The notes: generated from the letters alone by a model not told the origin. Shown: positions 21,138 to 31,650, counted from the first letter of the stretch. The stretch is DNA of 64,000 nt from Globodera rostochiensis (GCA_018350325.1 JAEVLN010000005.1:3482142-3546141); one strand, 5' to 3'. Made by a program: numbers and translations.

Positions 21138-23282
21138 TTATGACGCGGCAGCATAGCTCAACGAGAGTCGGAACACGAACGCTAACCACTCCAAATTTTT
21201 TATCGCTAACTTACTCTGGTTATCCGCTTTTTCAAAGCCGCCTTCTGGAACGATTGGAATGTGTCTCTCCTTTAAAAATTTTGCTCGGAAAATTTTCATA
21301 ACAATGCTCGCAATCGTAACACTGTCCTTGATCACGTCCATGTCCTTCGTAATATCCAGAAACAATTTTCGAAACTTCAAAACCGACTCCTTCAAAATTG
21401 CTACGTCATTCTCACCGTATATTTTAAGCTGCTACGCAAGTTCAAACTTCGTCTCATAATTTTCATTATACCATTTTTCAAACTTCTTATAATCCTCCAA
21501 CTTCATCCCGCCCGGGCAATAGTCTTCAAATGGCGGCAAAGTCGTTAATCTGATCCCAAAGTTTACGTTCTTGTTATATTTATGCGGAAAGTACAACTAT
21601 GCTGTGATATCCAGCTTAAGAGTTTTCGGCAAATCTGCCAAACGGTTTTGCCTGAGCATCCAAAAATCCCTGAAATACACTTTGCCCGCTTTGATCTCGT
21701 AAATCTTAAAGTCTGCCATCATCAACTCTGATTTTACACCCCTATCTGTCAGCTGCTTCAATACAAAGTGCGAATCAAATCTTCCTCCATAGTGCGCAAA
21801 AGCGACTGTTTCAAAATTTTTAAATCCCATGATCCAGTCGACAAATTTGCACATCGGCTCAAAACCATCCACCATTGATCATGTTATCATCTTTGGACCC
21901 GATCTGCAAATTTCGCACTCCTTATCTGCTCCGACACAGACGCTGCATGTTCTTGCCGCGCTAACCAAATTCGGGGTGTGCTCCCCGTTCACCACGGTCG
22001 TCTCCAAGTCGTAGACCACAATTCGGTATCGCGGAAGCGGGCGAATTTTTTTGTGCGCTTCGAAACAATCTCGATTCCAAAATTTTCTGTTGCATTCTTC
22101 ACAAAAGATTTCGAGACTTTCGCTTTTGCAGGGAAACCCTTACCCCATTCTACAGCACTTCTTACATCTTTCTTTGCAATCCGTTCTATGTCGTTCGGCA
22201 CACCCATATGTTACCTCACAGCTAACACAGAGTTTTCGAATGTTGAAAAATTGAGACACACTTTTCAAACCATCCCAGTGGCCATTGTCCAATATCACAC
22301 ACACTTCATATTTTCGCACGTTTTCCCCTTTAAAAATCGGATTAAGGCCGGACTTCTAAAAATGTGTTTTTTAGGGTTTGGCATTCTTAACTTTTCTCAC
22401 CATGTTAAATGCCACAATTCTGAACATTTCAGGATATTCTTGGTCCCAATATTTTTGCACTAGATTCAGATGCGCCGTCCCATAAGACTTGCCCCCGATA
22501 CCCGCTCTTTCAATAAGCCCCATTGCTAATTCCTCTGTTTTTCCTTCTGCGTTTAGCAGACGGTCAAAGCGCTTCCGTGCGGCGTTGCTGTCAATTAGTT
22601 GATAGCACCTGGCGAGTTCCAGCGCATAAAATAGACTTTTGGTGTTTTTTGTGGCAGATAGGCGCCCCAGCTCCTTGGTTTTAACAAAAGGGTTAGAACA
22701 ATAAGACATTTTTTTCTTAAACAAAATTAGACATGTTAATAAAATTAAAATATGGTTGCAAAAAAAACAAGTAAAAAACAGAAATATGAAAATTTATTCG
22801 GGTTTTATTTATTTGCAAAGGTTTTTTGGAGAAGAATACGTAGTCACAATGATAGACATCTGTTCGCACATAAGATTGGCCGCACGCCACGATTGTTGAC
22901 TTTCTCAAACTCGTGTAGTATGACATCGGGTGTGTTTTGGTGTTACGGTCTTCCGGGGATTATTATGGGGTCGGTTATGGCACTGCAGTAGAGGTTTATC
23001 GATTTTTTTGATTTTCCCAGCCCGGTTCCGCTTTTTTTTCCAAGCGTCGTCGATAAGTTTTTTTATTATTTTTTTAAAATTTTCTTCTGCTTTCTCGCCA
23101 GGGGGGTTTTTAAAATAAAATGTTGTCACATGTTCTTTTATTCCGAATTTTTTATTGTCGTTTACGTGACTGTCCACTTCTTCGTAAATCTTTTCAAGGT
23201 TTGGGCTTCTCTTAAAAAAGTTTCGAGTCTTTCTGGCTCTTCGGGTCTCCTTCGGGATTTCGGTAAATTTTTTGGGTTGCAT
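21138..23282 (-). pseudogene. Polinton/Maverick-type DNA polymerase B remains
   Basis: Fragments in order from the N-terminus: 23282-22905 (basic leader); 22724-22371 (… ELARCYQLIDSNAARKRF …, IERAGIG, then YWDQEYPEMFRIVAF); about 22350-22190 with a zinc-type cluster (LCVSCEVTYGC …, CKKC); about 22020-21890 with VVYDLETT, the ExoI acidic pair; 21875-21597 with FAHYGGRFDSHFVLKQL and VYFRDFWMLRQNRLADLPKTL, the ExoII region; and 21395-21138 with IASIVMKIFRAKFL and IPIVPEGG. This order is that of protein-primed family-B polymerases of Polintons. Several frameshifts and stops separate the pieces and the palm domain is missing. The copy is dead. Confidence 0.75.
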
Positions 23283-23378
23283 CCTAAAAAAGCTTAAAAA
23301 ATCCCAAACGCTTTAAAAGATACTTTAGGCTTTATACCCCTCAAAAAGAAAAGTGAAAAACAAACAAAGAATTTATTT

Positions 23379-23554
23379 TTAATAATAAACGGTTGGGGGT
23401 TGGAGTGTCACTTCGGCGTCTTCCTCATACTCGACAGTTTCGCGACGTTCGAACGAAAAAGCGCAAATGATGAAAAGGGTTAGGAGAACAAGCAAAATGT
23501 GATGACGAGTACGGCAAAAGCAAAACCGGCAAGAAAAATTAAAAAGTCGGACAT
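23379..23554 (-). pseudogene. Small two-hydrophobic-segment protein, frameshifted
   Basis: It begins MSDFLIFLAGFAFAVLVITF and stops. One frame on, LTLFIICAFSFERRETVEYE continues to a stop at 23379. Together they would form a membrane protein of about 58 aa with a charged tail. Small membrane proteins are common in Polinton-like elements, and this lies next to the polymerase on the same strand. Confidence 0.4.
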
Positions 23555-23644
23555 TTCCTAAAAAATGGTGACAACGATAGCCTTAATTTAAATATTTGGC
23601 ATAAACCGGAACAACAAATTGGAAATTTCAAAACGAAAATTTAT

Positions 23645-23840
23645 TCACTTTCTCCGGCAAAAACATAAGACTGCTAGTACAAAAAAGACGAAACAAAAAA
23701 TGTAGAAGCTTCCCAAAATAATTGCGCCTTGAGTTTGTGTCACTGGTTTCGTGGACGGCGCGGATCGATGGGTGGGCCTCTCCACTGTTGAAGCCGTCTG
23801 ATGAGTTCGTTGTCGGCGGCTTGCGGCGGAAAGAAGCGCT
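23645..23840 (-). CDS. Small single-pass membrane protein candidate
   Basis: In one minus-strand frame the sequence reads … TKPVTQTQGAIILGSFYIF, then a long hydrophobic segment (FCFVFFVLAVLCFC) and RRK at a stop at 23645. This is a Thr/Ser-rich outside, one membrane span and a short basic tail. The frame opens at a TTTCAG that could be an acceptor, so the gene may start further upstream. A longer overlapping frame gives no sensible protein. Confidence 0.35.
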
Positions 23841-23931
23841 GAAATACATTTCTTATACAGAAAAATACATTATTAGGGTCCTTTTTAATGCCCGGTTGTG
23901 ATGGCAGGAGACGCCTTTCGTGGTTTGGGGC

Positions 23932-23951
23932 GGGGGGGGGGGGGGGGGGGG
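23932..23951. repeat. Poly-G tract
   Basis: An uninterrupted or nearly uninterrupted run of about 20 G. A second, shorter one lies at about 24055-24067. Confidence 0.9.
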
Positions 23952-24117
23952 TCGTAAATAGAAAAAGAATTTAACGTAAATGCTATGGCGAAAAAAAACA
24001 TTTAGATTAACATATTAAAAAAATTCAAGGCTTGGAGGGGGGTTACAATTAGAGAGGGGGGGGGGGGTGCTAATAGAGGAAATACGGTAAATAACAAAAT
24101 AATTAGACTTAAGTCGA

Positions 24118-24180
24118 AGAAATTCAAAAAATGAGCGCAATTTTAGGAAAAGTGAACTTGGCCAAACCAGTGAATATTTC
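24118..24180 (+). pseudogene. Family gene scrap
   Basis: A short piece joins the module 1/2 border (CTTAAGTCGAAGAAATTC, AAAAAATGAGCG) directly to the exon 1 end (AGTGAACTTGGCCAAACCAG). It is a deletion relic of a family copy on the plus strand. Confidence 0.6.
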
Positions 24181-24309
24181 TCACTCAAACCGCTTTGTCC
24201 ACGGCAAATCCAAAAATGTTATTTTATGGCATGTGACTAGAAGCAAAACCGTAAATAAAAACAAAGAAAATTTTATTATTTATCAAAAAATTCTTCGTTG
24301 ACCATTCAT

Positions 24310-25441
24310 TTAAATACTCCCCGAATTCGAAGTCCCAATTTCCTGAACATTTGCCGCGGCATTCTCTTCCACAGAATGTCCATCGACAGAATTTGGATGA
24401 AATTTATGCAGTTTAAATTGCTTTTTCCAAATATACAAAGTGCATCTACCAATTTTCAACATTTTCGCAATTTCCTTGTCAGTAGTTTTAGGATTTGTGT
24501 CCTTAATTTCATAATAACGTTTCATCAATTCTTTTTGTTCGCTGTGGGGGTATTTATTTGGTTCTGCAAAAGAGTTTAAATTAAAATAATATAATAAATT
24601 TGAGCTCGAAATACTCACTGGATTGGCCAAGTTTTTGTTTCCACCTGGAAATTGTTGTAAGACTTAGGCCCAATTCTTTTGCGGCAATTTTATCAATTTC
24701 TTTCTTATGAGAGTTTTTGAGTCCGGCCCGCTTTAACTCGGCTTTCATTTGATCAAATTTTTCTACAAAATGTTTACGTTCTTTTTTTTCATAAAACACT
24801 TTTCGACTTAGGCCAAATTCTTTTTTCCATTTATATATTTTTGTGCGATTGACTTTTAAATGTTTAGCAATTTTCACCTCAATTTGGTTCCTTTCTTTTA
24901 CCGAAAATTTTCCATTTTGCTTAAATTCGTTTTTCATTGCTTGGAATTTGTCAACAATTTTACGTTTTTCGTTTGAACTCCTTTCTTTAATTAATTCTTT
25001 CTGTTCTTCGCTATTTTGGGCATTATCAGAGTGATCAGACTCTGTGAGAGGAGAATTCTGATCAGTTGAATTGGGTTCAATTTGTCCAAGCTGATCAGTT
25101 GAATTAGGTTCAATTTGTCCGAGCTGATCAGTTGAATTGGGTTCAATTTGTCCAAGTTGATCAGTTGAATAGGGTTCAATTCGTCCAAGCTGATCAGTTG
25201 AATTGGGTTCAATTTGTCCAAGTTGGGTGTTCTGCCGGTCGATTTGGTGAAGGGCATTTTGTTCAAGCTTTAATTTATCCCATTCTTCGGCTTTGTCATT
25301 GTCCCACCATCCTTCTCCGAATATTTCATCAATTATTTTGTGTGGCAATTCTTCCAATTCCTCCAATTGTACGGATTCGCCTTTGTCGAGTGAATTTATT
25401 GCAACGAATGTCACCAAAATTAAAATCCAAAATTCTTCCAT
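24310..25441 (-). CDS. Secreted triple-HTH protein, five repeats (intact)
   Basis: Exon 1 is 25441-24619 and exon 2 is 24563-24310; the 55-nt phase-1 intron gives 358 aa. Signal peptide MEEFWILILVTFVAINS; type-I segment LEELEELPHKIIDEIFGEGWW; linker NALHQIDRQNTQ; five LG(Q/R)IEPxSTDQ repeats; TESDHSDNAQN linker. Then come module 1 (KERNQIEVKIAKHLKVNRTK…), module 2 (IDKIAAKELGLSLTTISRWK) and, on exon 2, module 3 (DKEIAKMLKIGRCTLYIWKK). The tail HPNSVDGHSVEENAAANVQE and the end GTSNSGSI are the full-length family C-terminus. No defects are seen. Confidence 0.82.
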
Positions 25442-25918
25442 TTAACGGAAAATTCAATATGGAAAAGGTCAATATTTTTGTGTTAAGATTTACGCTCAAA
25501 AATTATCTTAAATTAATAAAAGAATAAAATATTTCAACTTTTCAATATTAATAAATAATACTCATTCTTAATATTTCTTAAATATCCTAATCTCCGATAT
25601 GATCCTATGATTTTGATTGCGAATTTTCAATTAAATCGTATGAAATTCATGTGCCGCCCATGATATTGTCATGTCGCGGCGTCATTAATATAGACTTTCA
25701 AATTTGCGGCACTGAAGTGAACTGCTCCGCATTCGGCAATGAACACGCAATTTCTTTCCCAAAAACGATCACTTTGTTGCATCATCTTTTTTAAAATTTC
25801 ATCTTCCGTTTATTAATATTTGCATAGAACAAAAAAAAAAATATTACTGTGGAATGTAACCAAAATCGAGTACGCGAAAGTCTCGCGAGTTAATTTAAAT
25901 ATGATCAATAGGGATAGG
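25442..25918. other. Upstream region of the 24.3 kb gene; no other gene
   Basis: Directly upstream of the gene's ATG the usual family leader is replaced by a divergent sequence (AACGGAAAATTCAATATGG, as at 41.3 kb). Beyond 25550 I see nothing. Confidence 0.4.
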
Positions 25919-26232
25919 CTTTTTATGTTTTAACATATTTTTTTTCGTGGATTCCTTACCATGAGAGAAGCCCAAAAATAGTATTTGTTTTGAAAAATTT
26001 TTAAATTAGGGCGACTTTTAGCACATATTAAAACATATTTTGGGGGTATTTTTTAGCACATATTTTTCTTTTTAAAAATTAATGCATAAACTGACTATAT
26101 TTTGGCCATTTTTGGCACATATTTTAGCACATATTTTGGCGTTTTTTGGGATTTTTAGCATATTTTGCCATTTTTTAGCACATAAAAACATACATATTTT
26201 GGATTTTTTAGCACATATAAATCCTATCCCTA
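25919..26232. mobile_element. hAT-like MITE, 314 bp, exact target duplication
   Basis: Terminal inverted repeats TAGGGATAGGCTTTTTATGT and, reverse-complemented, TAGGGATAGGATTTATATGT. An exact 8-bp duplication ATGATCAA flanks it (25911-25918 and 26233-26240). The inside repeats the word TTTTAGCACATATTTT and its inverse. The related word AAAATATGT occurs in MRPL47 introns at 56.7-56.9 kb. Confidence 0.85.
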
Positions 26233-26883
26233 ATGATCAACTGTCGAAAAGTCCGCGTTGAAAATCCCTAATGTTGAAAAGTCCTGGCGGTGCCCGAACT
26301 TAACATTCTTTAGATAATTTAAAAACTTCAAAAATCATTGTTGGCTCAAATCATCAAAACATAATACGGGCATTACTTGTTTATGTAAAAAGGCTGTCGT
26401 TAGTTTGTTTTTAACAGTAAAATAAAAAAAAACTTTTTGGAAAATTTCATTTAATCAACAAACACATTTGAGCTAATTGTCCATAGAAATTTATCGCTTT
26501 ATTTTTATCTTTTTTTTTGGCGAAAATGTAACAGAAGCGGAAATGTTTTCCTCCATGGCGAATTTTAATTTAAAATATGTCATTTTTTATAAAATCATGA
26601 TTATTTAGGAAAAATATTTATGAAATGTCAGGAATATTGATTTGGGTGAGCTAATTATTAAAACGATGCCCATTTCAATTGTGAGCGTCATTTAGCACTT
26701 TCAATAATTTTTTTATCAAAGCTAAATAATATTCGAAAAATATTATTATTTTTTATATTTAAGAAAATTTTTGAGAGAAATCCTTTAGCACAAAAATAAT
26801 TGACTAATTTTCTAAATAAAATTTTCCTTTTGTTAAAAGGCTTATAAGGCCCCTAAATTTAGGTGTTATTTTGCTCAAATAAA

Positions 26884-27051
26884 ATGGAAGTTGGGGACAT
26901 TGCCAAAATGTTGAAAATTGGAAGAGCCACTTTGTATAAATGGAATAGACAATTTAAACGACCGCAAGTTCAACCAAATTCTGTCGATGTTGGCCATTCA
27001 GTGGAAGAGAATGCCGCGGCAAATGTTCAGGAAATTGAAAAATCCAATTAG
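26884..27051 (+). CDS. Solo HTH-module microprotein of the family
   Basis: A 55-aa open frame, MEVGDIAKMLKIGRATLYKW…, made by fusing the family start (AAATAAAATGGAA) straight to the middle of module 3. It keeps the tail HSVEENAAANVQEIEKSN. It has the family upstream flank (26.57-26.88 kb) and so may be expressed. It lacks the signal peptide, repeats and modules 1 and 2, and would be cytosolic or nuclear. It may simply be a deletion product. Confidence 0.5.
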   Translation: MEVGDIAKMLKIGRATLYKWNRQFKRPQVQPNSVDVGHSVEENAAANVQEIEKSN

Positions 27052-27274
27052 TTGACCATTTAAATGAAAATTCAATGTTTAAAAACCCCCTAAAACTATT
27101 TCATTATATTTTTTCGGCTGTATCCGCACAAAAAATGTTTGTTCATTTTCATAAACTTTTATCAATTTTTTCAAAGCTTTTCTCTTAAATTGTTACCCGC
27201 AAGTTTAAGCCCGATAAACCACCGACCAACCACAGTTTCAAAAGTGATAAAAAAGATTAATGGGGTGGGGGGGC

Positions 27275-27540
27275 GACATTTCATCGACGCGACATTTCAT
27301 CGCCAACATTTTATCGACGCGACATTTCATCGGCAACATTTCATCGACGCGACATTTCATCGACGCGACATTTCATCGCCAACATTTCATCGACGCGACA
27401 TTTCATCGCCAACATTTCATCGACGCGACATTTCATCGCCAACATTTCATCGACGCGACATTTCATCGACGCGACATTTCATCGACGCGACATTTCATCG
27501 CCGACATTTCATCGACGCGACATTTCATCGCCGACATGTT
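27275..27540. repeat. Minisatellite of CATTTCATCGACGCGA units
   Basis: About 17 units of 14-16 bp alternate ACATTTCATCGACGCG and ACATTTCATCGCCA. Open frames across it are artefacts of the repeat. Confidence 0.95.
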
Positions 27541-27589
27541 AAGGGATTTGCAACCAAAATTTTAAAATTACGCTACTTTTTTTGAAATT

Positions 27590-27995
27590 TTTTAGGAATG
27601 GGAGAAGTCCGCCGGCACCGCCGGAAACATTTTTACAAAGTTTAGAAAAATGTTGATTTTTTCAAAAATACTTTTTTTGCGCCATTTTAATTAAAAAATA
27701 TTTGAAATTTTATTTTAAAAATGTTAATAATGGAGGAGAAAGAGTATATGTGAGTAGAGGAAAAAAACAAATAAGTGCTCGCACTAAAGCAGGCTCGAAC
27801 CCAACACATAACGTGTTGGGTTAGCGAAAAGACAAACCACTAAGCCATCAATTACTTAGAAAGGTTCTTGTAAAAATGATTGAAAAATCACTTGATGATG
27901 CTATCTTTAGGGGTGTAAATTCAACCGGAAAACACCCAAAACTTCTGACCCAAAACCAAAACCCAAAATTTTTTTGGGTTTTGGGTCCGGATTCT
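27590..27995. mobile_element. hAT/tRNA-like composite, truncated
   Basis: A GC hairpin remnant (CCGCCGGCACCGCCGG) at about 27611 is followed by a tRNA-like segment on the minus strand (B box AGGCTCGAACCCAACAC at about 27791). Then comes TTTAGGGGTGTAAATTC at 27903 leading into words of CCCAAAACC and GGGTTTTGGGT. The same order is seen in the complete element at 32264-33289 (its right half). Confidence 0.6.
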
Positions 27996-28099
27996 ACTTT
28001 CAACCATTTTTATCAAAGCTAAATAATATTTATTAATTTTTGTAATAATTGGAATATTTATTATTCTTTAAAATTTAACAAATTTTGAGAGAAATTCTT

Positions 28100-28565
28100 T
28101 TTCCAAATCAAATTTTTCGGAAATCGCTTTTTCATTTTCCTTAAAATTTTCTCCAAAAATTGACTGTATTCTCCTGAGATCGACTTTTCTTGGGCAAAAA
28201 ACACTTTTAAAATTTAAGAAATTTTTTTTTTTATTTTGGCTATTCAAAATCAATCGTCATTTTTGTAAAATGATGATGAAAAATATTTATGAGATGTCAG
28301 GAATATTGATTCGGGCCCGGTTCAAAAGCTTTAGGCAATTTATTAAAGAATATGTTTATATTGCCTACCCATTCAATTGTGGGCTGTCATTTATTACTTT
28401 CAATTCTTCCTCTCACAGTGTCTGATCATTCTGATAATGCCAAAAATGGCAAAGAACATAACGAAATAATGAAAGAAATTACTTCAAACGAAAAACGTAA
28501 AATTGTTGACAAATTCCACGCAATTAATTTAAGCAAAAAGAAAAAGGGGAGTCGGTAACCGGTGC
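28100..28565 (+). pseudogene. Family 5' flank joined to a mid-gene fragment
   Basis: The family upstream region (28100-28404, with GGGCTGTCATTTATTAC) runs directly into the linker TVSDHSDNAKNGKEHNEIMK and the first half of module 1 (EKRKIVDKFHAINLSKKK). It then breaks into an unrelated module shared with 34.2 kb. Signal peptide and repeats are absent. With the minus-strand gene to the right it forms a large inverted arrangement: the flank at 28.1-28.34 kb mirrors 29.93-30.18 kb. Confidence 0.7.
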
Positions 28566-28650
28566 CACGGCAAACAGGAAAGGGGTCGAATCGGAAAAGC
28601 TCAAGAGCACGCAGAGCGAACATCAGATGCGTCGGGACAAAACTCGTGCT
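28546..28650 (+). repeat. About 100-bp module shared with 34.18-34.28 kb
   Basis: GGGAGTCGGTAACCGGTGCC through GAGCACGCAGAGC, with a few changes at the end, matches 34181-34280. In both places it lies next to exon 2 of a minus-strand family gene. The coding version at 34 kb reads SVTGATANRKGVESEKLKST. Confidence 0.8.
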
Positions 28651-28690
28651 AGGTCGTTAATCATTAAATACCAAATCATTGACAACTCAT

Positions 28691-29659
28691 TCAAATACTC
28701 TCCGAATTTGAGTTCACAATTTTCTGAACATTTGCCGCGGCATTCTCTTCCACAGAATTTCCATCGACAGAATTTGGATGAAATTGCTGTCGTTTAAATT
28801 CCCTTTTCCATCTACACAAAGTATCTGTTCCAATTTTCAACATTTTGACAATTTCCCCATCAATAATTTTAGGATTTTGGTCTTTAATTTCATAATAAAA
28901 TTTCATCAATTCCTTTTGTTCGTTGTGGGGGTATTTATTTTGTTCTGTAAAAGAATTTCGAATTAATTCAATAATAAAATTGGGTTTGAAATACTCACTG
29001 GTTTGGCCAAATTTTCGTTTCCAATTGTAAATTGTTTTTAAACTAAGGCCCAACTCTTTTGCGATAGTTTCATCAATTTCGTGATTATAAGAGTTTTTGA
29101 AACCGTCCAGCTTTAACTCGGCTTTTCTCTGATCAAATTTCTCTATTAAATGTTTACGTTCTTCTTGTTCATAGAAAATTTTTCGACTTAGGCCAAATTC
29201 TTTTTTCCATCTATATATTTTTTTACGACTGATTTGCAAGTGTTTAGCAATTTTCCTTTCAGTTTGAGTCCATTCTTTTGATGAATATTTGCCTTTTTGC
29301 TTAAATTCGTCTTTTATTGCGTGGAATTTGTCAATAATTTTACGTTTTTCATTTGAATTCATTTCTTCGCCATTTTTGGCATTATCAGAGTGATCAGACG
29401 CTGTGAGAAGAGGATTCTGATCAGTTGAATTGGGTTCAATTTGTCCAATTTGGGTGTTCTGCCGGTTGATTTGGTGATGGACATTTTGTCCAAAGTTTGT
29501 TGGCGCCGGCGTTTTCAATTCTTCGGCTTCGCCTTTGTCCCACCAGCCTTCTCCGAATATTTCATCAAATGTTTTGAGTTCTAATTTAACGGGTTCGGCT
29601 TTGTCCAGTGAATTTGTTACGAAGAATAACACCAAAATTAAATTCCAAAACTCGTCCAT
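28691..29659 (-). CDS. Secreted triple-HTH protein, intron readable in frame
   Basis: Exon 1 is 29659-28999 and exon 2 is 28944-28691. The spliced product is 304 aa. The 54-nt intron is a multiple of three and has no stop, so the unspliced message reads through to 322 aa. Type-II amino terminus: MDEFWNLILVLFFVTNS signal peptide, VKLELKTFDEIFGEGWWDKG, NFGQNVHHQINRQ, a single QIEPNSTDQ repeat and TASDHSDNAKN. Three modules and a complete tail (SVEENAAANVQKIVNSNSES) follow. No defect is seen. Confidence 0.8.
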   Translation of the reverse strand: MDEFWNLILVLFFVTNSLDKAEPVKLELKTFDEIFGEGWWDKGEAEELKTPAPTNFGQNVHHQINRQNTQIGQIEPNSTDQNPLLTASDHSDNAKNGEEMNSNEKRKIIDKFHAIKDEFKQKGKYSSKEWTQTERKIAKHLQISRKKIYRWKKEFGLSRKIFYEQEERKHLIEKFDQRKAELKLDGFKNSYNHEIDETIAKELGLSLKTIYNWKRKFGQTSEYFKPNFIIELIRNSFTEQNKYPHNEQKELMKFYYEIKDQNPKIIDGEIVKMLKIGTDTLCRWKREFKRQQFHPNSVDGNSVEENAAANVQKIVNSNSESI

Positions 29660-30180
29660 TTTATTTGGGCAAAATAATATCTGAATATTTAGGGGCTTTT
29701 ATATGAAATTCCAATTAATGTTATAATTTAAACGGAAATTTGATATAAAAATTTTCATTTTTGTGTTAAAAATTTCTCTCAAATTTTCCTAAATTATTCA
29801 AAGAGCAGGAGAAGAGATGACGGACGGGTAGATTTTTTAATTTTAAGGAATATTTTACAATATTAATAATTAATATTATTTAGCTTTGGCAAAAAAAAAT
29901 GATTGAAAGTAATAAATGACAGCCCACAATTGAATGGGTAGGCATATAAATCATATTCTTTAATAATTGCCTAAATCTTTTTTAACCGAGACCAAATCAA
30001 TATTCCTGACATCTCATAAATATTTTTCATCATATTTTACGAAAATGACGATCGATTATTAATAGCCAAATAATAATTATTCTTAATTTAAAAAGTGTTT
30101 TTTGCCCAAGAAAAGTCGATCTCAGGAGAATACAATCAATTTTTGGAGAAAATTTTAAGGAAAATGAAAAAGCGATTTTT
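29660..30180 (-). promoter_or_regulatory. Complete upstream region of a family gene
   Basis: Reading from the ATG outward on the minus strand: leader TTTTGCCCAAATAAA; TATA-like CATATAAAAGCCCC about 45-55 nt upstream; AT-rich spacer; conserved block GGGCTGTCATTTATTAC at about 250-290 nt; then the 5' border phrases (GATGTCAGGAATATTGATTT, CAATCGATCGTCATTTTC). This is the clearest example of the family promoter layout. Confidence 0.55.
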
Positions 30181-30189
30181 AGGGTGTAT

Positions 30190-31060
30190 TTTTTGATTTA
30201 TTAGTGAGCTTAGAATTTGTCTGAAAATAGTTATATGAAAGCAATTTACCGTATTTCCTAAAATAGAGTCCCCCGGGGGTTCTATTTTTCAACCCGCCCT
30301 CTCCCCCCCCCCTATTTTTCTGGTAAACCCCTGGTAAAAATAGAAATGTATTGAAGCCTTTCAACAATCCGAGTCCAATTGAATTTATTTTGTCACAACT
30401 CGTGATCGAAATCCGGACAGTTTAGCGCCGCTGTTTCGGCGCAATCAGTCAAAATTAATTATTAGAAAAGCTATCGACAAAATCGATATCATTCAGAAGC
30501 TCTCTGTTTATTGAACCTTTGATCAAGCAAAAGCTAACCGATTTACCTTTTCTCAAAAAAGTTATAGCTCAAAACTTGTAAAGATTGCCATTTTTTTCTA
30601 CTATACGGCTGTTGGTGCGCACTAGTGATGCACGAGACCCAAAATTTACCGAAATGCGACACCAAGCGGAAGATGCGACACCGGAGAAAAATGCGACACC
30701 GACAGAAAATGCGACATTAATTTAAAAGAAAATTTTTGAAAAATTAAGGAAACCTGCTTTTAGGTAACACAAAAGCCGGATAGAATAACTGGGGAAAAGT
30801 TAGACTTAGGGGTTTGTTAGCTTAGGCGCCTAATTCACCCTGGCTTGGAGTTCGTTAGGCTTAGGCTTAGGCATAAAACAGTGGACCCGCCCTCCGTCTT
30901 GCCCCTCTACTTGCTTCGTCATCGGCTCGCTGACTACGCGGCCTTTATTTCGTAGTAAACTTAGAATTTCACACTCAGATCTATTTAAAAACATTTTCTT
31001 AGTGTCGCATTTTCTAGAGTCGCATTTTCCACGAAATTTTTAAGATAAATGTTACAAAAT
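30190..31060. other. Gene-free; two echo islands
   Basis: At 30247-30330 the sequence ATTTCCTAAAATAGAGTCCCC with CTATTTTT words resembles the MITE at 47.47 kb. At 30625 TAGTGATGCACGAGACCC matches the end of the element at 50285, followed by five ATGCGACACC words; its partner words lie at about 31005-31035. At 30.81-30.88 kb there are TTAGGC words like those at 49.3 kb. No gene seen. Confidence 0.5.
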
Positions 31061-31340
31061 AATCATTTTTTATTTGGCTATTAATAATCGATCGTTATTT
31101 TTGTAAAAAGATGATGAAAAATATTGATGAGATGTCAGGAATATTGATTTGGGCCCGGCTCAAAAGCTTTAGACAATTTATTTGTCAAAGCTAAACAATA
31201 TTAATTATTGATAATTGTAAATATATATATTTCTTAAAATTAAAAAATCTACCCCAGCTCTTCTCCCAAAGTCTCTTTTAACATTAATTGGAATTTCATA
31301 TAAAATCCCCTAAATTCAGAGATTATTTTGCCCAAATAAA

Positions 31341-31650
31341 ATGGACAAGTTTTGGAAATTAATTTTGGTGTTATTCTTCGTAACAAATTCACTGGACAAA
31401 GCCGAATCCGTAAAATTGGAACTCAAAACATTTTTCGGATAAGGCTGGTGGGACAAAGGTGAAGCCGAAGATTTGAAAACGCCGGCGCCAACAAACTTTG
31501 GACAAAATGTCCATACCAAATCGACCGGCAGAACACCCAAATTGGACAAATTGAACCCAATTCAACTGATCAGAAATTAAGGGTAAAATCCTAAAATTAG
31601 TGACGGGGAAATTGTCAAAATGTTGAAAATTAGAACTGATACTTTTAAAA
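31341..31650 (+). pseudogene. Secreted-HTH family copy, truncated
   Basis: It starts MDKFWKLILVLFFVTNSLDK and has a type-II continuation, but a short deletion turns TFDEIFGEGWW into TFFG and a stop. Later parts (NFGQN, GQIEPNSTDQ) are out of frame. Immediately after the first repeat the sequence jumps to module 3 (AATCCTAAAATTAGTGACGG), so modules 1 and 2 are deleted. Confidence 0.75.

Noticed and set aside
27139..27585. Histidine-rich repeat protein (FHRQHFIDAT)
   Set aside because: Artefact of the minisatellite at 27.28-27.54 kb.
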